Part shown: positions 43,416 to 51,878 of the stretch, piece after piece
Position numbering within the stretch: position 1 is the first letter of the stretch
Layout of the letters: each line of letters starts with the position of its first letter
NCBI GenBank assembly: GCA_964565925.1
Contig: CAZMGV010000021.1
Span: 6,763-70,762 of the forward strand
Length of the DNA: 64,000 bases
Source of the DNA: CAZMGV01 sp964565925
Lineage (GTDB): Bacteria > JAGRBM01 > JAHCIT01
Direction: 5' to 3'
Position numbers and translations under genes: made by a program
Notes under the pieces: model-generated
Told to the model about the DNA's origin: nothing
The model's database searches: none
Seen by the model: the letters and a program-made list of their open reading frames with translations, nothing else

Positions 43416-44078
43416 ATGATTTCCACGGTACCTGACGTCATCCCCATATTCCCCCTGCCCGAGACGGTGCTCCTGCCGTCCGAAGTACTCCCCCTGCACG
43501 TCTTCGAACCCCGCTACCGCGACATGGTGCGGGACGCTCTCGATTCGCACCGCGTGATCGGGATGGTGATGCTGCAGCCGGGATTCGAGAAAAACTACGA
43601 AGGCGCTCCGGCGGTCCACGAAGTGGGCTGCGCGGGCGTGATCGCCAAGCATCAGGAGCTGGCCGACGGCCGGTTCCTGATCTGGCTGCTCGGCATCGAG
43701 AAGTTCCGCATCAGCCGCGAGCTGGAAGCCTCCACCCGCTACCGGCAGGTGAAGATCGACCACCAGTTCCTCACCTGGACGGGCGAAGAGCTCGCCAGCA
43801 TCCAGGCGCTGCGGCGCGACCTGCTGACGGCGCTGCCCAACTTTATCGACCCGCAGGTGGCGGCCGAGAACCAGCTCGACGAAAAGCTGACCAAGCTGGA
43901 CGACGGCCAGTTCGTCGCCGTGGCGGCGCAGATCCTGGGCGTCTCGGGCAATTCCAAGCAGCAGCTCCTTGAAGCCTCCACCATCGTGGACAGGTATCTG
44001 TACCTGCACGAGAAGCTGCTGCTCCGGCGGCAGGATCTGCCGGGAGCGCTGAAGCTCAGTCCCGAAGAGATGAACTAG
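43416..44078 (+). CDS. Lon N-terminal (LAN) domain protein
   Basis: A 220-residue protein consisting of only the Lon substrate-binding domain: IPIFPLPETVLLPSEVLPLHVFEPRYRDMVRDAL at the start, then the GCAGVIAKHQELADGRFLIWLLGIEKFRI beta region and a helical end. There is no ATPase or protease domain. The role of such stand-alone domains is not established; substrate recruitment or chaperoning is the usual guess. It overlaps the end of the convergent DMT gene by 4 bp. Confidence 0.9.
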   Translation: MISTVPDVIPIFPLPETVLLPSEVLPLHVFEPRYRDMVRDALDSHRVIGMVMLQPGFEKNYEGAPAVHEVGCAGVIAKHQELADGRFLIWLLGIEKFRISRELEASTRYRQVKIDHQFLTWTGEELASIQALRRDLLTALPNFIDPQVAAENQLDEKLTKLDDGQFVAVAAQILGVSGNSKQQLLEASTIVDRYLYLHEKLLLRRQDLPGALKLSPEEMN

Positions 44079-45055
44079 CCGGCTGCGGCCTCTTTCCGTC
44101 TCGCCAGCGTGAGCGCGGCAACGACGGCACTGGTGAGAATCAGCGCCGCACCAACAAAGAAGTTCCAGGCCGGACGGTCGCCAAACAGCAGCCAGGCGAA
44201 CAGCGCCGTAAAGGCGGTGGTCGTCACCGAGACGATCGACCCTTCCGTGGCGCCCACATAAAGCAGCGCGTGGTTCATCAGCAGCTGGGCGATGGTCGAC
44301 GTGACGCCGAGCAGCAGGATCCAGCCCAGTTCCGGCCCGTGCGGCAGGGTCACCCCCTCGCCGCCCATGACAACCCCGAGCAGGCCGATGGTCATGCCGC
44401 CCACGCACATGGAGACGAAGGTCGCCTGCGCCGAATCGGTCGTACGGGCCTTCTCGATCACGACCAGTGCCGCGCCTGCGAACAGTGCGGAGGCGATACC
44501 GTAGATCGCACCTGACCCCATCACACCGGCCCCCGGGTTCGTCACCACCACCATGCCGGCGAGCGACAACGCCAGCAGCAGCAGCAGCCGGGCGGCGGGT
44601 TTCACCGTGCCGATGGCGAGCCCCGTGAGCAGCGCGAAAATCGGATACGAGTTATTGAGAAGCGTCGCCGTCGCGGCGTCGGTCTTGCGGATACAGGTGA
44701 AGTAGCAGATGACCGCCGCACCTCCGAGCACCCCGCGCAGAATCAGCAGCTTCTTGTTCACGAACTTGAGCGGCAGCAGCGTGATCCGGTGCAGCACCAG
44801 CATGATCGCCATGCCGATAAAGAACCGGAAGAAGGTCGTCTCGCTGGCCGACAGGCGCTTGAGCCCCCGGACCGAAAGCGCCATCCAGGCGAACGTCACG
44901 CTCGAGACGAACAGCATGGCGGGGCCGTTGGAGAGAAACCGTTCGAACAGGGTCTCCGGTTCGCTGCGACGGCCGACAACGACATCGACAGCTACCGGAT
45001 CAGACGGGGATTCCGGCGACGGCGTGGTGGATAGTTCGAGTGACTGGCTGGACAC
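44075..45055 (-). CDS. EamA/DMT family transporter
   Basis: A 326-residue drug/metabolite transporter with ten hydrophobic helices arranged as two EamA repeats. A GLKRLSASETTFFRFFIG block opens repeat 1 and GVTSTIAQLLMNHALLYVGATEGSIVS marks repeat 2. The first 38 residues are an acidic, Ser/Pro-rich cytoplasmic extension. It is probably an exporter of a small metabolite; substrate unknown. Confidence 0.88.
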   Translation of the reverse strand: MSSQSLELSTTPSPESPSDPVAVDVVVGRRSEPETLFERFLSNGPAMLFVSSVTFAWMALSVRGLKRLSASETTFFRFFIGMAIMLVLHRITLLPLKFVNKKLLILRGVLGGAAVICYFTCIRKTDAATATLLNNSYPIFALLTGLAIGTVKPAARLLLLLALSLAGMVVVTNPGAGVMGSGAIYGIASALFAGAALVVIEKARTTDSAQATFVSMCVGGMTIGLLGVVMGGEGVTLPHGPELGWILLLGVTSTIAQLLMNHALLYVGATEGSIVSVTTTAFTALFAWLLFGDRPAWNFFVGAALILTSAVVAALTLARRKEAAAG

Positions 45056-45345
45056 GTTATGCCCCGGCGCTCCTGTGGCCTGTTTACGGCCCGGCTCGCC
45101 GAAGGGGGGAAACCGCCGGAATGGGGGATCTCCTCCGGCGAAATATGAAGTTTAGCCGACTGCTGCTTTGCGTCAAAATAGCCGGGGAAAAGCCAGTCAT
45201 TTCAGGTGGTTCACTGTCCCCAACACCCCGAACGCGGAGGTTACCAGATCGTCGACAGAATGCGGTTGCATACGGGGGCGGGGAATAGTACATCGTTTGC
45301 CCCCGGGCCTGACAGGGCCCGGCGGGAAGCGAGCGTAACGAGAAG

Positions 45346-45753
45346 ATGGCGAAAACCGAGAAGACAGCCAAGCCCGAATCGACGAAGCTGAACAAGGCCG
45401 AACAGAAGAAGTTCCTCGACCTCCTCGAGAAGGAGCGGCAGAGAATCATCCAGCTCGCCGCCGACGCCACCGACGACGAAAAGAACTCGACGACCGACGA
45501 CCTCCAGGACGAAGTCGATGTCGCCACCAACGAGGTCAACAAGGCCATCGTTCACAAGCTGCGCGACCGCGAACGCACGCTGCTCTCCAAGATCGACCTC
45601 GCCATCGAGCGCCTGAACAAGGGCGGCTTCAACGTGTGCGAATCGTGCGGCGGACCGATCGGCGTCAAGCGCCTCGAAGCCCGCCCCGTGACCACCCTCT
45701 GCATCACCTGCAAGGAAGAGCAGGAACGCGGCGAGCGCGACGTCGCCGGCTGA
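45346..45753 (+). CDS. DksA/TraR family zinc-finger protein
   Basis: A 135-residue protein with a long N-terminal coiled coil (about residues 15-85) and a C4 zinc finger CESCGGPIGVKRLEARPVTTLCITC near the C-terminus. The coiled-coil tip is acidic (TDDEKNSTTDDLQDE), as in DksA relatives that enter the RNA polymerase secondary channel. Likely a transcription modulator responding to stress or ppGpp. It lies 13 bp before nagZ and may be co-transcribed with it. Confidence 0.92.
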   Translation: MAKTEKTAKPESTKLNKAEQKKFLDLLEKERQRIIQLAADATDDEKNSTTDDLQDEVDVATNEVNKAIVHKLRDRERTLLSKIDLAIERLNKGGFNVCESCGGPIGVKRLEARPVTTLCITCKEEQERGERDVAG

Positions 45754-45766
45754 TTCCCGCGCGCGA

Positions 45767-46924
45767 GTGAGAAACTCCGCCTACTACCGCCGCCATCCGC
45801 TCGAACAGCTCGCCGGCGAGCTGTTTGTCATGGGTTTTGCCGGCCCCGCGGTCAACGACACCTACCGCAGGCTCGTCAAAGAGTTTCACATCGGCGGAAC
45901 GATCCTGTTCCGCCAGAATATCCAGAACCCCGAACAGGTCCGCGACCTGAACCGCGAAGTGGCGGCGCTGCACCCCGCACACCTGCCGCCCGTGATTTCC
46001 GTCGATCAGGAGGCAGGACTCGTCACCCGGCTCCAGAAACCGTTCACCGAATGGCCCGGCAACCTGCCCATCGGACGGGCGGCGGAAAAACTGAAACGAC
46101 CCGCACTCGCCCGCGAGGTCGGACGCGCCATCGCTCTGGAACTGCGGGCCGTGGGCTTTAACACCGACTTCGCGCCGGTCGTGGACGTGAACTCCAACCC
46201 GAAGAACCCGATTATCGGCCCCCGAAGCTTCGGCAGCGACGCGGATACCGTGGGACGGCTGGGCGCCGAGTTCATCCTCGGCATGCAGGGGGCGGGAGTC
46301 GCCGCCTGCGCCAAACATTTCCCCGGTCACGGCGATACGGCGCAGGATTCGCACATCGCGCTGCCGGTGGTGGACCGTTCGGTCACCTCGCTGGCGAAAA
46401 CCGAATGGCCGCCGTTCCGGGCGGCCGTCAAAGCCAATGTCGCCAGCATGATGACGGCGCATGTGGTGTTCCCGGCCATCGAACCGGGGGTACCGGCGAC
46501 GGTCTCCCGGAAAATCCAGCAGGAGATTCTGCGTGGCTCCCTTGGTTTTCATGGCGTTGTATTCACGGACGACCTCAACATGGCGGGTATTGCGAAAGAC
46601 CGGGAGCCGGGCCGCATCGCCGTCGACTGCCTCAAGGCCGGATGCGACGTGCTGCTGGTCTGCTCGAGCTACGAGAAGCAGCCGCTGTTCATCGAGGGCG
46701 TCCTGAAGGCGCTGCGCGACGGCGAACTGTCGGAGCGGCTCGTCAAGCGCGCCATCAACCGCGTGCTGACCTTCAAGCGCCGCTACTGCTTCCGGCCGCA
46801 GGGCGAGATCCCGATGAGCGTCATCGGCTGCGACGCGCACCAGCGGCTCTCGGCGCTGATCCGCGAACACGGCGGCGACCCGTTCAAGGGAATGAAGGAT
46901 CCGACGGAAGCCGCGGCGAGCTGA
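45767..46924 (+). CDS. nagZ: Beta-N-acetylhexosaminidase, glycoside hydrolase family 3
   Basis: A 385-residue GH3 enzyme starting at GTG. Hallmarks are ISVDQEAGLVTRL, GFNTDFAPVVDV, the catalytic-loop ACAKHFPGHGDTAQDSH (the His-Asp pair used by NagZ-type enzymes), FTDDLNM with the nucleophile Asp, and a GCDVLLVCSS segment. Releases N-acetylglucosamine from anhydro-muropeptides in cell-wall recycling. There is no signal peptide, consistent with the cytoplasmic NagZ role. A single GH3 domain plus a short helical tail. Confidence 0.92.
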   Translation: MRNSAYYRRHPLEQLAGELFVMGFAGPAVNDTYRRLVKEFHIGGTILFRQNIQNPEQVRDLNREVAALHPAHLPPVISVDQEAGLVTRLQKPFTEWPGNLPIGRAAEKLKRPALAREVGRAIALELRAVGFNTDFAPVVDVNSNPKNPIIGPRSFGSDADTVGRLGAEFILGMQGAGVAACAKHFPGHGDTAQDSHIALPVVDRSVTSLAKTEWPPFRAAVKANVASMMTAHVVFPAIEPGVPATVSRKIQQEILRGSLGFHGVVFTDDLNMAGIAKDREPGRIAVDCLKAGCDVLLVCSSYEKQPLFIEGVLKALRDGELSERLVKRAINRVLTFKRRYCFRPQGEIPMSVIGCDAHQRLSALIREHGGDPFKGMKDPTEAAAS

Positions 46925-46948
46925 GAAGTTGAACAAAACGATCGGCCA

Positions 46949-47093
46949 GAGGCGGGCCGGGGGTGGGTTTTAGGGCCCCGACCCCCCTTTTGCGGGTTTT
47001 TAGAGGGAAAAAATAATTTTAAAAGTTTNNNNNNNNNNATTTTTTTTTCTTGTTTGGGTTTTGGGGCTCTAAAACCCACCCCCGGCCCGCCTC
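46949..47093. repeat. Perfect inverted repeat flanking the assembly gap
   Basis: The 25 nt at 46949-46973 are exactly the reverse complement of 47069-47093. The sequence between is low-complexity (G/C runs, then A/T runs), interrupted by ten Ns. This looks like a scaffold join or a poorly resolved hairpin rather than a biological repeat. No gene is called in 46925-47184. Confidence 0.8.
47029..47038. other. Assembly gap (10 Ns)
   Basis: Ten undetermined bases, a conventional scaffold-gap length, so the true distance is unknown. Confidence 1.
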
Positions 47094-47132
47094 TATATGA
47101 TTCTGTATCCAGCTTCCGGGACCACAAACGCA

Positions 47133-47162
47133 AAGAGGCGAAACTTCTCGGTTCCGCCTCTT
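47133..47162 (-). terminator. Candidate terminator of the repeated-HTH regulator gene
   Basis: An 8-bp stem (47133-47140 with 47155-47162), extended by three more pairs after one mismatch. On the minus strand it is followed by TGCGTTTGTGG, a weak T tract. 22 bp after the stop. Confidence 0.55.
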
Positions 47163-47184
47163 CGGATTTAATTGCTTATCGGGA

Positions 47185-48459
47185 TCAGCTTGAGCGCAGT
47201 TCGGGCCGCTCGCCCTGCCCGTTCATCACCAGCGTCTTTTCGCCGGTCTTGGGGCCGAAGGTCACCTGCATCATGCGGGGCTCGTTCGACTTGATGACGC
47301 GACCCACGCCGAACTCCGGGTGCTTGAGGATATCGCCCTCTTCGTAGCGGCGGGTCGGATCGTACGCGCTCACTTCGTGCTCGATATCCGGCGTGCGGAT
47401 ATTCTCGACCAGCTCCGGGCGGTCGTCCGGGAAGTCATAGATCTTGAGCGCCTTGAACACCTGGAGCTTGAGCCGGTTCTTGCGGTCGCGCATGGCCCGG
47501 ATCTCGTCGTACCATTCGCGCTTGCGGCCGTAGCTCGCCGAGCGGTTCACCGTCCGTTCGCGCATGGCGTACGTCCCGATGAACTGTTCCAGCCGGCGGA
47601 TGTCCTTGAAGGCGTCCGTGAAGTTGCCCTTGCCGATGTCGTTCTCGATCTGGCGCAGAAGCTTTTCTTCGAGCTGCTTCATGGCGGCGCGGATCGCGCT
47701 GCCGAAGTCACCGAACAGGCGCGCCGCGGCGGCCTGCAGGTTCTTGTCGATCGCCTTGTTGTTCAGCGTGCCGGCCTCGAACCGCGCCAGGATATCCTTG
47801 ATCACGTCGGTCTCGGACAGGCTGGACGTTTCCGCACGGGCACGCGGCGCCACCAGTTCGGACCAGTCGGCGACTCCGGCCGCCTGGAGCAGGTCCTTCT
47901 CGGTGTGGCCCTTCTCGCGCAGGATTTTCACGACCTGCTCGAACTTGCCCTTGGGGAAGCTCGAGATGTCGCCCTTCACATATGCCTTGAAGGTACGCGG
48001 ATTGATGCCGATCTTGGCGGCCGCGCGGGCGCGGCTGGGGAACGTGTTCGTATAGAGCGTCAGTACGTCCCGCAGCTTGCCCGTCATCTTGTACATGACG
48101 TTGTCGATCTGCTGGCCGTTACGTTCCCGGGCCCGGGTGATGACCTCTTCGTAGGTCGCGCCTTCGAGCGCGGCCTTCACCTTCGCGGGTTCCAGTTTTT
48201 CGAGCAGCACGGAGTACATGCGGTCGAAAACGTAGAGCGCGATGTTCGGATTGCCTTCGAAATACTTGGCAACCGTATCCTTGGAGATCTGGATCGACCG
48301 GGCCGCCTCTTCGTAGTTCTTGAAGAGTGACAGGTAGAGGCCGAGCAGATTGCGCACCTGGCCGTCAATCGGCAGTACGCGCCGGTCCACCGAGGGGATC
48401 GTCTGCGTACGGGCCAGCTGAGGGTGCGTCGCTTCGCTTGGGCTGGAGTGGAGGGACAT
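47185..48459 (-). CDS. Regulator-like protein: two related HTH-type repeats plus C-terminal Tudor/CarD-like domain
   Basis: A 424-residue soluble protein. Two blocks align to each other: LLGLYLSLFKNYEEAARSIQIS-DTVAKYFEG (from about residue 35) and VLTLYTNTFPSRARAAAKIGIN-RTFKAYVKG (from about 125); each looks like a helix-turn-helix. Long charged helices follow. The last 60 residues (YEEGDILKHPEFGVGRVIKS, then a VTFG-x(6)-KTLV strand pair) match the Tudor-like fold shared by CarD and by the UvrD/PcrA C-terminus, which binds RNA polymerase. The ATG at 48459 has a perfect AAGGAGGT. A transcription factor is inferred; I know no named family with this whole layout. Confidence 0.78.
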   Translation of the reverse strand: MSLHSSPSEATHPQLARTQTIPSVDRRVLPIDGQVRNLLGLYLSLFKNYEEAARSIQISKDTVAKYFEGNPNIALYVFDRMYSVLLEKLEPAKVKAALEGATYEEVITRARERNGQQIDNVMYKMTGKLRDVLTLYTNTFPSRARAAAKIGINPRTFKAYVKGDISSFPKGKFEQVVKILREKGHTEKDLLQAAGVADWSELVAPRARAETSSLSETDVIKDILARFEAGTLNNKAIDKNLQAAAARLFGDFGSAIRAAMKQLEEKLLRQIENDIGKGNFTDAFKDIRRLEQFIGTYAMRERTVNRSASYGRKREWYDEIRAMRDRKNRLKLQVFKALKIYDFPDDRPELVENIRTPDIEHEVSAYDPTRRYEEGDILKHPEFGVGRVIKSNEPRMMQVTFGPKTGEKTLVMNGQGERPELRSS

Positions 48460-48509
48460 AGGGTAGACCTCCTTCAAAAGGCAATCAGGACCTTATCAGT
48501 CCGCATATA

Positions 48510-48537
48510 AGAGTATCCACTGCCCCTACAGAGTCAA
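48510..48537 (-). promoter_or_regulatory. Candidate promoter of the repeated-HTH regulator
   Basis: On the minus strand TTGACT (48532-48537), 16-nt spacer, TACTCT (48510-48515). The rest of 48460-48755 is AT-rich on the regulator side and otherwise unremarkable. Confidence 0.4.
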
Positions 48538-48755
48538 GGATCATATTCGTCATATATCTAGACATAACCTATACGATTTATCGGTCTGAACCGCATAACA
48601 GTGGAAATAGTTGAAATCCGTCGACATTTTACTAGACAAGGGGCAGCAGTTTTCCATTAATCCGGGGCTATTCCCGCCGTTATTGTCATGCAGATGCCCT
48701 GATCCGTTACACGCCCATTTGGGGCCCAAAATGCTAGCGTCACCTCGCGGAACCG

Positions 48756-49352
48756 ATGGCTTACAAGCGTAAAGATCATTTCTATCAACGGGCGAAGGCG
48801 GAGGGGCGGCGCTCCAGAGCGGCATTCAAGCTCGACGAACTGCTTTCCCGGTTCAAACTTGCGCGCGGCGGCGACGCGGTCATCGACTACGGCGCGTTCC
48901 CGGGCGGCTGGACGGAAACGCTCAGTCGCGTGGTCGGGCGCGGCGGAGTGGTGATCGCCATCGATCTCAAACCGATGCCGGGAGTGGGCGCACCGAACAT
49001 CCATGTACTCGAAGGCGACGCGACGACGCCCGAAATGGACGCCAAAGTCCGTGAGATCCTCGGGGGAAGACCCGCCGATGCGGTGTTCTCTGACGCGGCA
49101 CCCAACCTCACCGGCATCCATCACGCCGACTACGCACGCTCGCAGGAACTCACGCTTTCCCTGATGCACGCCGGCGCCAGGCTGCTCAAACCGGGCGGCC
49201 ACTTCTGCGCCAAGGTGTTTCCCGGCGCGACTCCGCACGAACTGATCCAGGACGCGAAGCGTTACTTCAAAGAGGTCCGGATGACGCGCCCGGAGGCGAC
49301 CCGGCAGGAGTCGGCCGAAATGTATCTCATCGCCAAAGACCGCCGCGAATAA
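48756..49352 (+). CDS. RlmE/FtsJ-like rRNA 2'-O-methyltransferase
   Basis: A 198-residue SAM-dependent methyltransferase of the RrmJ/RlmE family, which methylates the 2'-OH of a uridine in 23S rRNA. The full catalytic tetrad is visible: Lys in RSRAAFKLDEL, Asp in VFSDAAPNLTG, Lys in HFCAKVFPG and Glu in ESAEMYLIA. The SAM loop reads DYGAFPGGWTE where most members have DLGAAPGGWSQ. The length is typical. It is near-certain as an FtsJ-type enzyme, probable as RlmE itself. Confidence 0.92.
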   Translation: MAYKRKDHFYQRAKAEGRRSRAAFKLDELLSRFKLARGGDAVIDYGAFPGGWTETLSRVVGRGGVVIAIDLKPMPGVGAPNIHVLEGDATTPEMDAKVREILGGRPADAVFSDAAPNLTGIHHADYARSQELTLSLMHAGARLLKPGGHFCAKVFPGATPHELIQDAKRYFKEVRMTRPEATRQESAEMYLIAKDRRE

Positions 49353-49563
49353 GCCGCCCGCGAACCCGGTTTCGCACGCCCTGCGTCATCGTCTTGGGTA
49401 TCCGGCTTGAACAAACCGCCCGTTTGTTCTCCAGGGTTTATTTTACCGGTGCGGGTACGAATCCGCATTCATATGATAAAGTGTAAACATAATAGTCAGG
49501 GGTCGATGAACCGCCGTTGAGCCTTCGGGGGATTGGCTGAGCGGCATTCAGGCGAGGTGCGGC

Positions 49564-51387
49564 ATGAAGACAGAGCTGGCTCAGCTGTCGACGAAGCTTA
49601 TTGGCTTTCTCACCAAACGGGACGCGGAAAAATCGGTAGTCATAGCGGCGGTCGCCGTTGCGATCTCCGGCCTCTGGCTGCTGGTGGCGGCCCTCTCGCC
49701 GGCCGTTCCGGGCGCGCTCGCGTTCTACGCGCCGCAGGCGCTGCGCATGATCAACAAACTCCTGCTCACATCATTCGCCGGGAACATCTTCCTGCTGGCG
49801 CTCGCCTGGCATCTGCGCGACCGCACCGCTGAACAAGGCACGCCCATGCCGAATCTGCTGGTGCTCTGGGTGGGACTCATCACCGTCTGGACCGCGCATC
49901 TGCTCGGCCTGATGAGCAGCGTCGGCATCGCGGCCGTGCCGGTGATGGCCACCATGAGTGCCGCCGTCTACGGCATACGCCGTACGGCGGTCTGGAGCGC
50001 CACCCTGCTCGCCGCGGTCTTCGCGGTGGGCTGCGCCGAAATTTACGGATACCTGCCGGTAGCGCCTCTGTCGGCGATCCCGATCGAGCACGCCTACCGG
50101 AACCCGGCCGTCTACCTGCCGAGCTTCGTGATCCTGTGTGTCTGGACGGGCGCGGGTGTGGCCATCACGGGCGCGCTGGTCGAAGCCCTTAAAGTCCAGA
50201 GCCTGGCGCTCGCCGACACCAACGTGAGTCTCAGCGAACTGGTCGCCCTCAAGAACCGCCTCGCCCGCAGTACCTCGACAACGATCCGGGACCATCTGGG
50301 CGCGGCGTGGCATCTCTCCAGATCCGCCCGTGACATTCTGCGCGGAATGACCCCCGCCGAGGACAGCTACACGTCGCTGGCCCGGCGTGAGCAGGCCGAC
50401 GGAATCCGCTGGGCGGAATCGTCGCTCCAGCTTTCCGAGCGGTCGCTGTCGGCCTCCCTCGACGAACTCGACCGGCTCGCCGATGTCGCCGCCGTCGAAG
50501 CCGGCCATGATCCGCTCCACAAGATTCCGGTGGCGATCGCGTCGCTTGCCCGGGAGATCGCCGGGTCGTTCGATTCGGTGGCGACTATCCGCCGCGTGAA
50601 GATGTCGTTCGACGCCTCGGGCCTGATGGTCGGTCGCTACGACCTGTTCCGCATCCGGCAGGTGCTCGCCCAGCTGATCGGCAGCGCGCTGGGCCATACG
50701 CCGCCCGGAGGCCAGGTGGCGGTGTTCGCCCGGCAACGCTCTACGTCGCTCTCCGACGGGAGCAGCGGACGCCGGTGGCACGAGATCGAGATCGCTCACT
50801 CGGGCCCCGGATTCCCCGAAAACCTGGTTGAGCGATACGGCCGGGGCCGCGACGACGAAATACCGGCGCCTCCGGTGGCCCCGGTGCGTTCGCAGGGACT
50901 GGCGCTCGTGACCTACTGGGTGCGGCGCCACGGCGGGCGCCTACGGATCGAGAACCTGATCGACGGCTGCCGGGTCATCGTGCAGATCCCGGTCGAAGCC
51001 CCCCGCGCGGCTATTGTCGCGTCGTCGCCCGGCCGCGGAACCACGCTTGAGCAGACGCTGCGGGCGGCCGGCCATCATGCGGAAGTCGTCATGGCGGAAG
51101 ATGCCGGTTCGACCAACCCGCCCGGTATCTGGATGGCGGTGATGGACCCCGATGTCGTCATCGTTGAACTGTCGCAGGGCCCCGTTGCCGCCGCCCAGCT
51201 CATGCGGTCGGTGCGGGCGCGCACCGAGACGGCCCATGTGCCGGTGGTGGCGCTAACGATGGACCAGGACGAAGAGACGCTCGCCCTCTACGAAGGGTTC
51301 GACGACTTTATCCGCTGGAGCCACGACACGGGCGGCCAGCTGGAGCAGCGGCTCGATCTCTTTTACCAGCGGCGGACGCGGGTGTAG
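49564..51387 (+). CDS. Degenerate histidine kinase-receiver fusion (probable pseudokinase)
   Basis: A 607-residue protein. Six hydrophobic helices (about residues 25-205) are followed by a coiled coil, a DHp-like helical region (about 235-320), an ATPase-like domain (about 330-475) and a receiver-like domain (about 480-600). The ATPase N-box reads QVLAQLIGSALGHTPPGG, lacking both Asn residues, and the G1 box is HSGPGFP rather than DxGxG. The receiver has Glu in VVIVELSQ where the phosphoacceptor Asp belongs, no acidic pair after strand 1, and Arg for the Lys. The fold is likely kept, phosphotransfer lost. A GAGGTGCGG site supports the ATG. Confidence 0.82.
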   Translation: MKTELAQLSTKLIGFLTKRDAEKSVVIAAVAVAISGLWLLVAALSPAVPGALAFYAPQALRMINKLLLTSFAGNIFLLALAWHLRDRTAEQGTPMPNLLVLWVGLITVWTAHLLGLMSSVGIAAVPVMATMSAAVYGIRRTAVWSATLLAAVFAVGCAEIYGYLPVAPLSAIPIEHAYRNPAVYLPSFVILCVWTGAGVAITGALVEALKVQSLALADTNVSLSELVALKNRLARSTSTTIRDHLGAAWHLSRSARDILRGMTPAEDSYTSLARREQADGIRWAESSLQLSERSLSASLDELDRLADVAAVEAGHDPLHKIPVAIASLAREIAGSFDSVATIRRVKMSFDASGLMVGRYDLFRIRQVLAQLIGSALGHTPPGGQVAVFARQRSTSLSDGSSGRRWHEIEIAHSGPGFPENLVERYGRGRDDEIPAPPVAPVRSQGLALVTYWVRRHGGRLRIENLIDGCRVIVQIPVEAPRAAIVASSPGRGTTLEQTLRAAGHHAEVVMAEDAGSTNPPGIWMAVMDPDVVIVELSQGPVAAAQLMRSVRARTETAHVPVVALTMDQDEETLALYEGFDDFIRWSHDTGGQLEQRLDLFYQRRTRV

Positions 51388-51402
51388 TCAGAACCGCACA
51401 AA

Positions 51403-51438
51403 AAATCCCGCGCCCCCCAGATGGGAGGCGCGGGATTT
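51403..51438. terminator. Bidirectional intrinsic terminator
   Basis: A 12-bp stem AAATCCCGCGCC (51403-51414) with its complement (51427-51438), extended inward by three pairs. It separates the pseudokinase gene from the convergent glnB. Confidence 0.88.
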
Positions 51439-51463
51439 AAAGTTCGTTCTCTAGGGACTTCGC

Positions 51464-51802
51464 TTACAGCGCGTCCGCGCCGGTTTCGCCGGTGCGGATG
51501 CGGAGCACGGAGTCGACCGTCGAGATGAAGATCTTGCCGTCACCGACTTTACCGGTGTTGGCGGCATTGCGGATCGAATCCACGACCTTGTCGGCCAGGG
51601 CGTTGTCCACAATGATCTCGATCTTCGTCTTCGGCAGGAACTCCACCACGTATTCGGCGCCACGGTAGATTTCCGTGTGGCCTTTCTGGCGGCCGAAGCC
51701 TTTGACTTCGGTAACCGTCATGCCCTGAACGCCGATTTCGCGAAGCTTGTCCTTCACGTCGTCCAGTTTATGCGGTTTGATGATCGCTTCTATCTTCTTC
51801 AT
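51464..51802 (-). CDS. glnB: Nitrogen regulatory protein P-II
   Basis: A 112-residue trimeric sensor of 2-oxoglutarate, ATP/ADP and nitrogen status. MKKIEAIIKPHKLDDVK opens it; the T-loop carries the uridylylation Tyr in YRGAEYVVEFLPK, and the B-loop is TGKVGDGKIF. It is complete. It lies 76 bp after amt on the same strand, so it is the GlnK-type partner that plugs the channel; the symbol glnK would be equally defensible. Confidence 0.96.
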   Translation of the reverse strand: MKKIEAIIKPHKLDDVKDKLREIGVQGMTVTEVKGFGRQKGHTEIYRGAEYVVEFLPKTKIEIIVDNALADKVVDSIRNAANTGKVGDGKIFISTVDSVLRIRTGETGADAL

Positions 51803-51878
51803 TACTTCGCTCCTTGGGTGAACGCCGCGTACGGCGCCCCCCGCTTCTCAATTTAGCCGACCGGGACCACGGACTCCA

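Noticed and set aside
46783..47133. Open frame running through the N gap
   Set aside because: It only exists because Ns are read through; it covers the end of nagZ in antisense and a low-complexity join.
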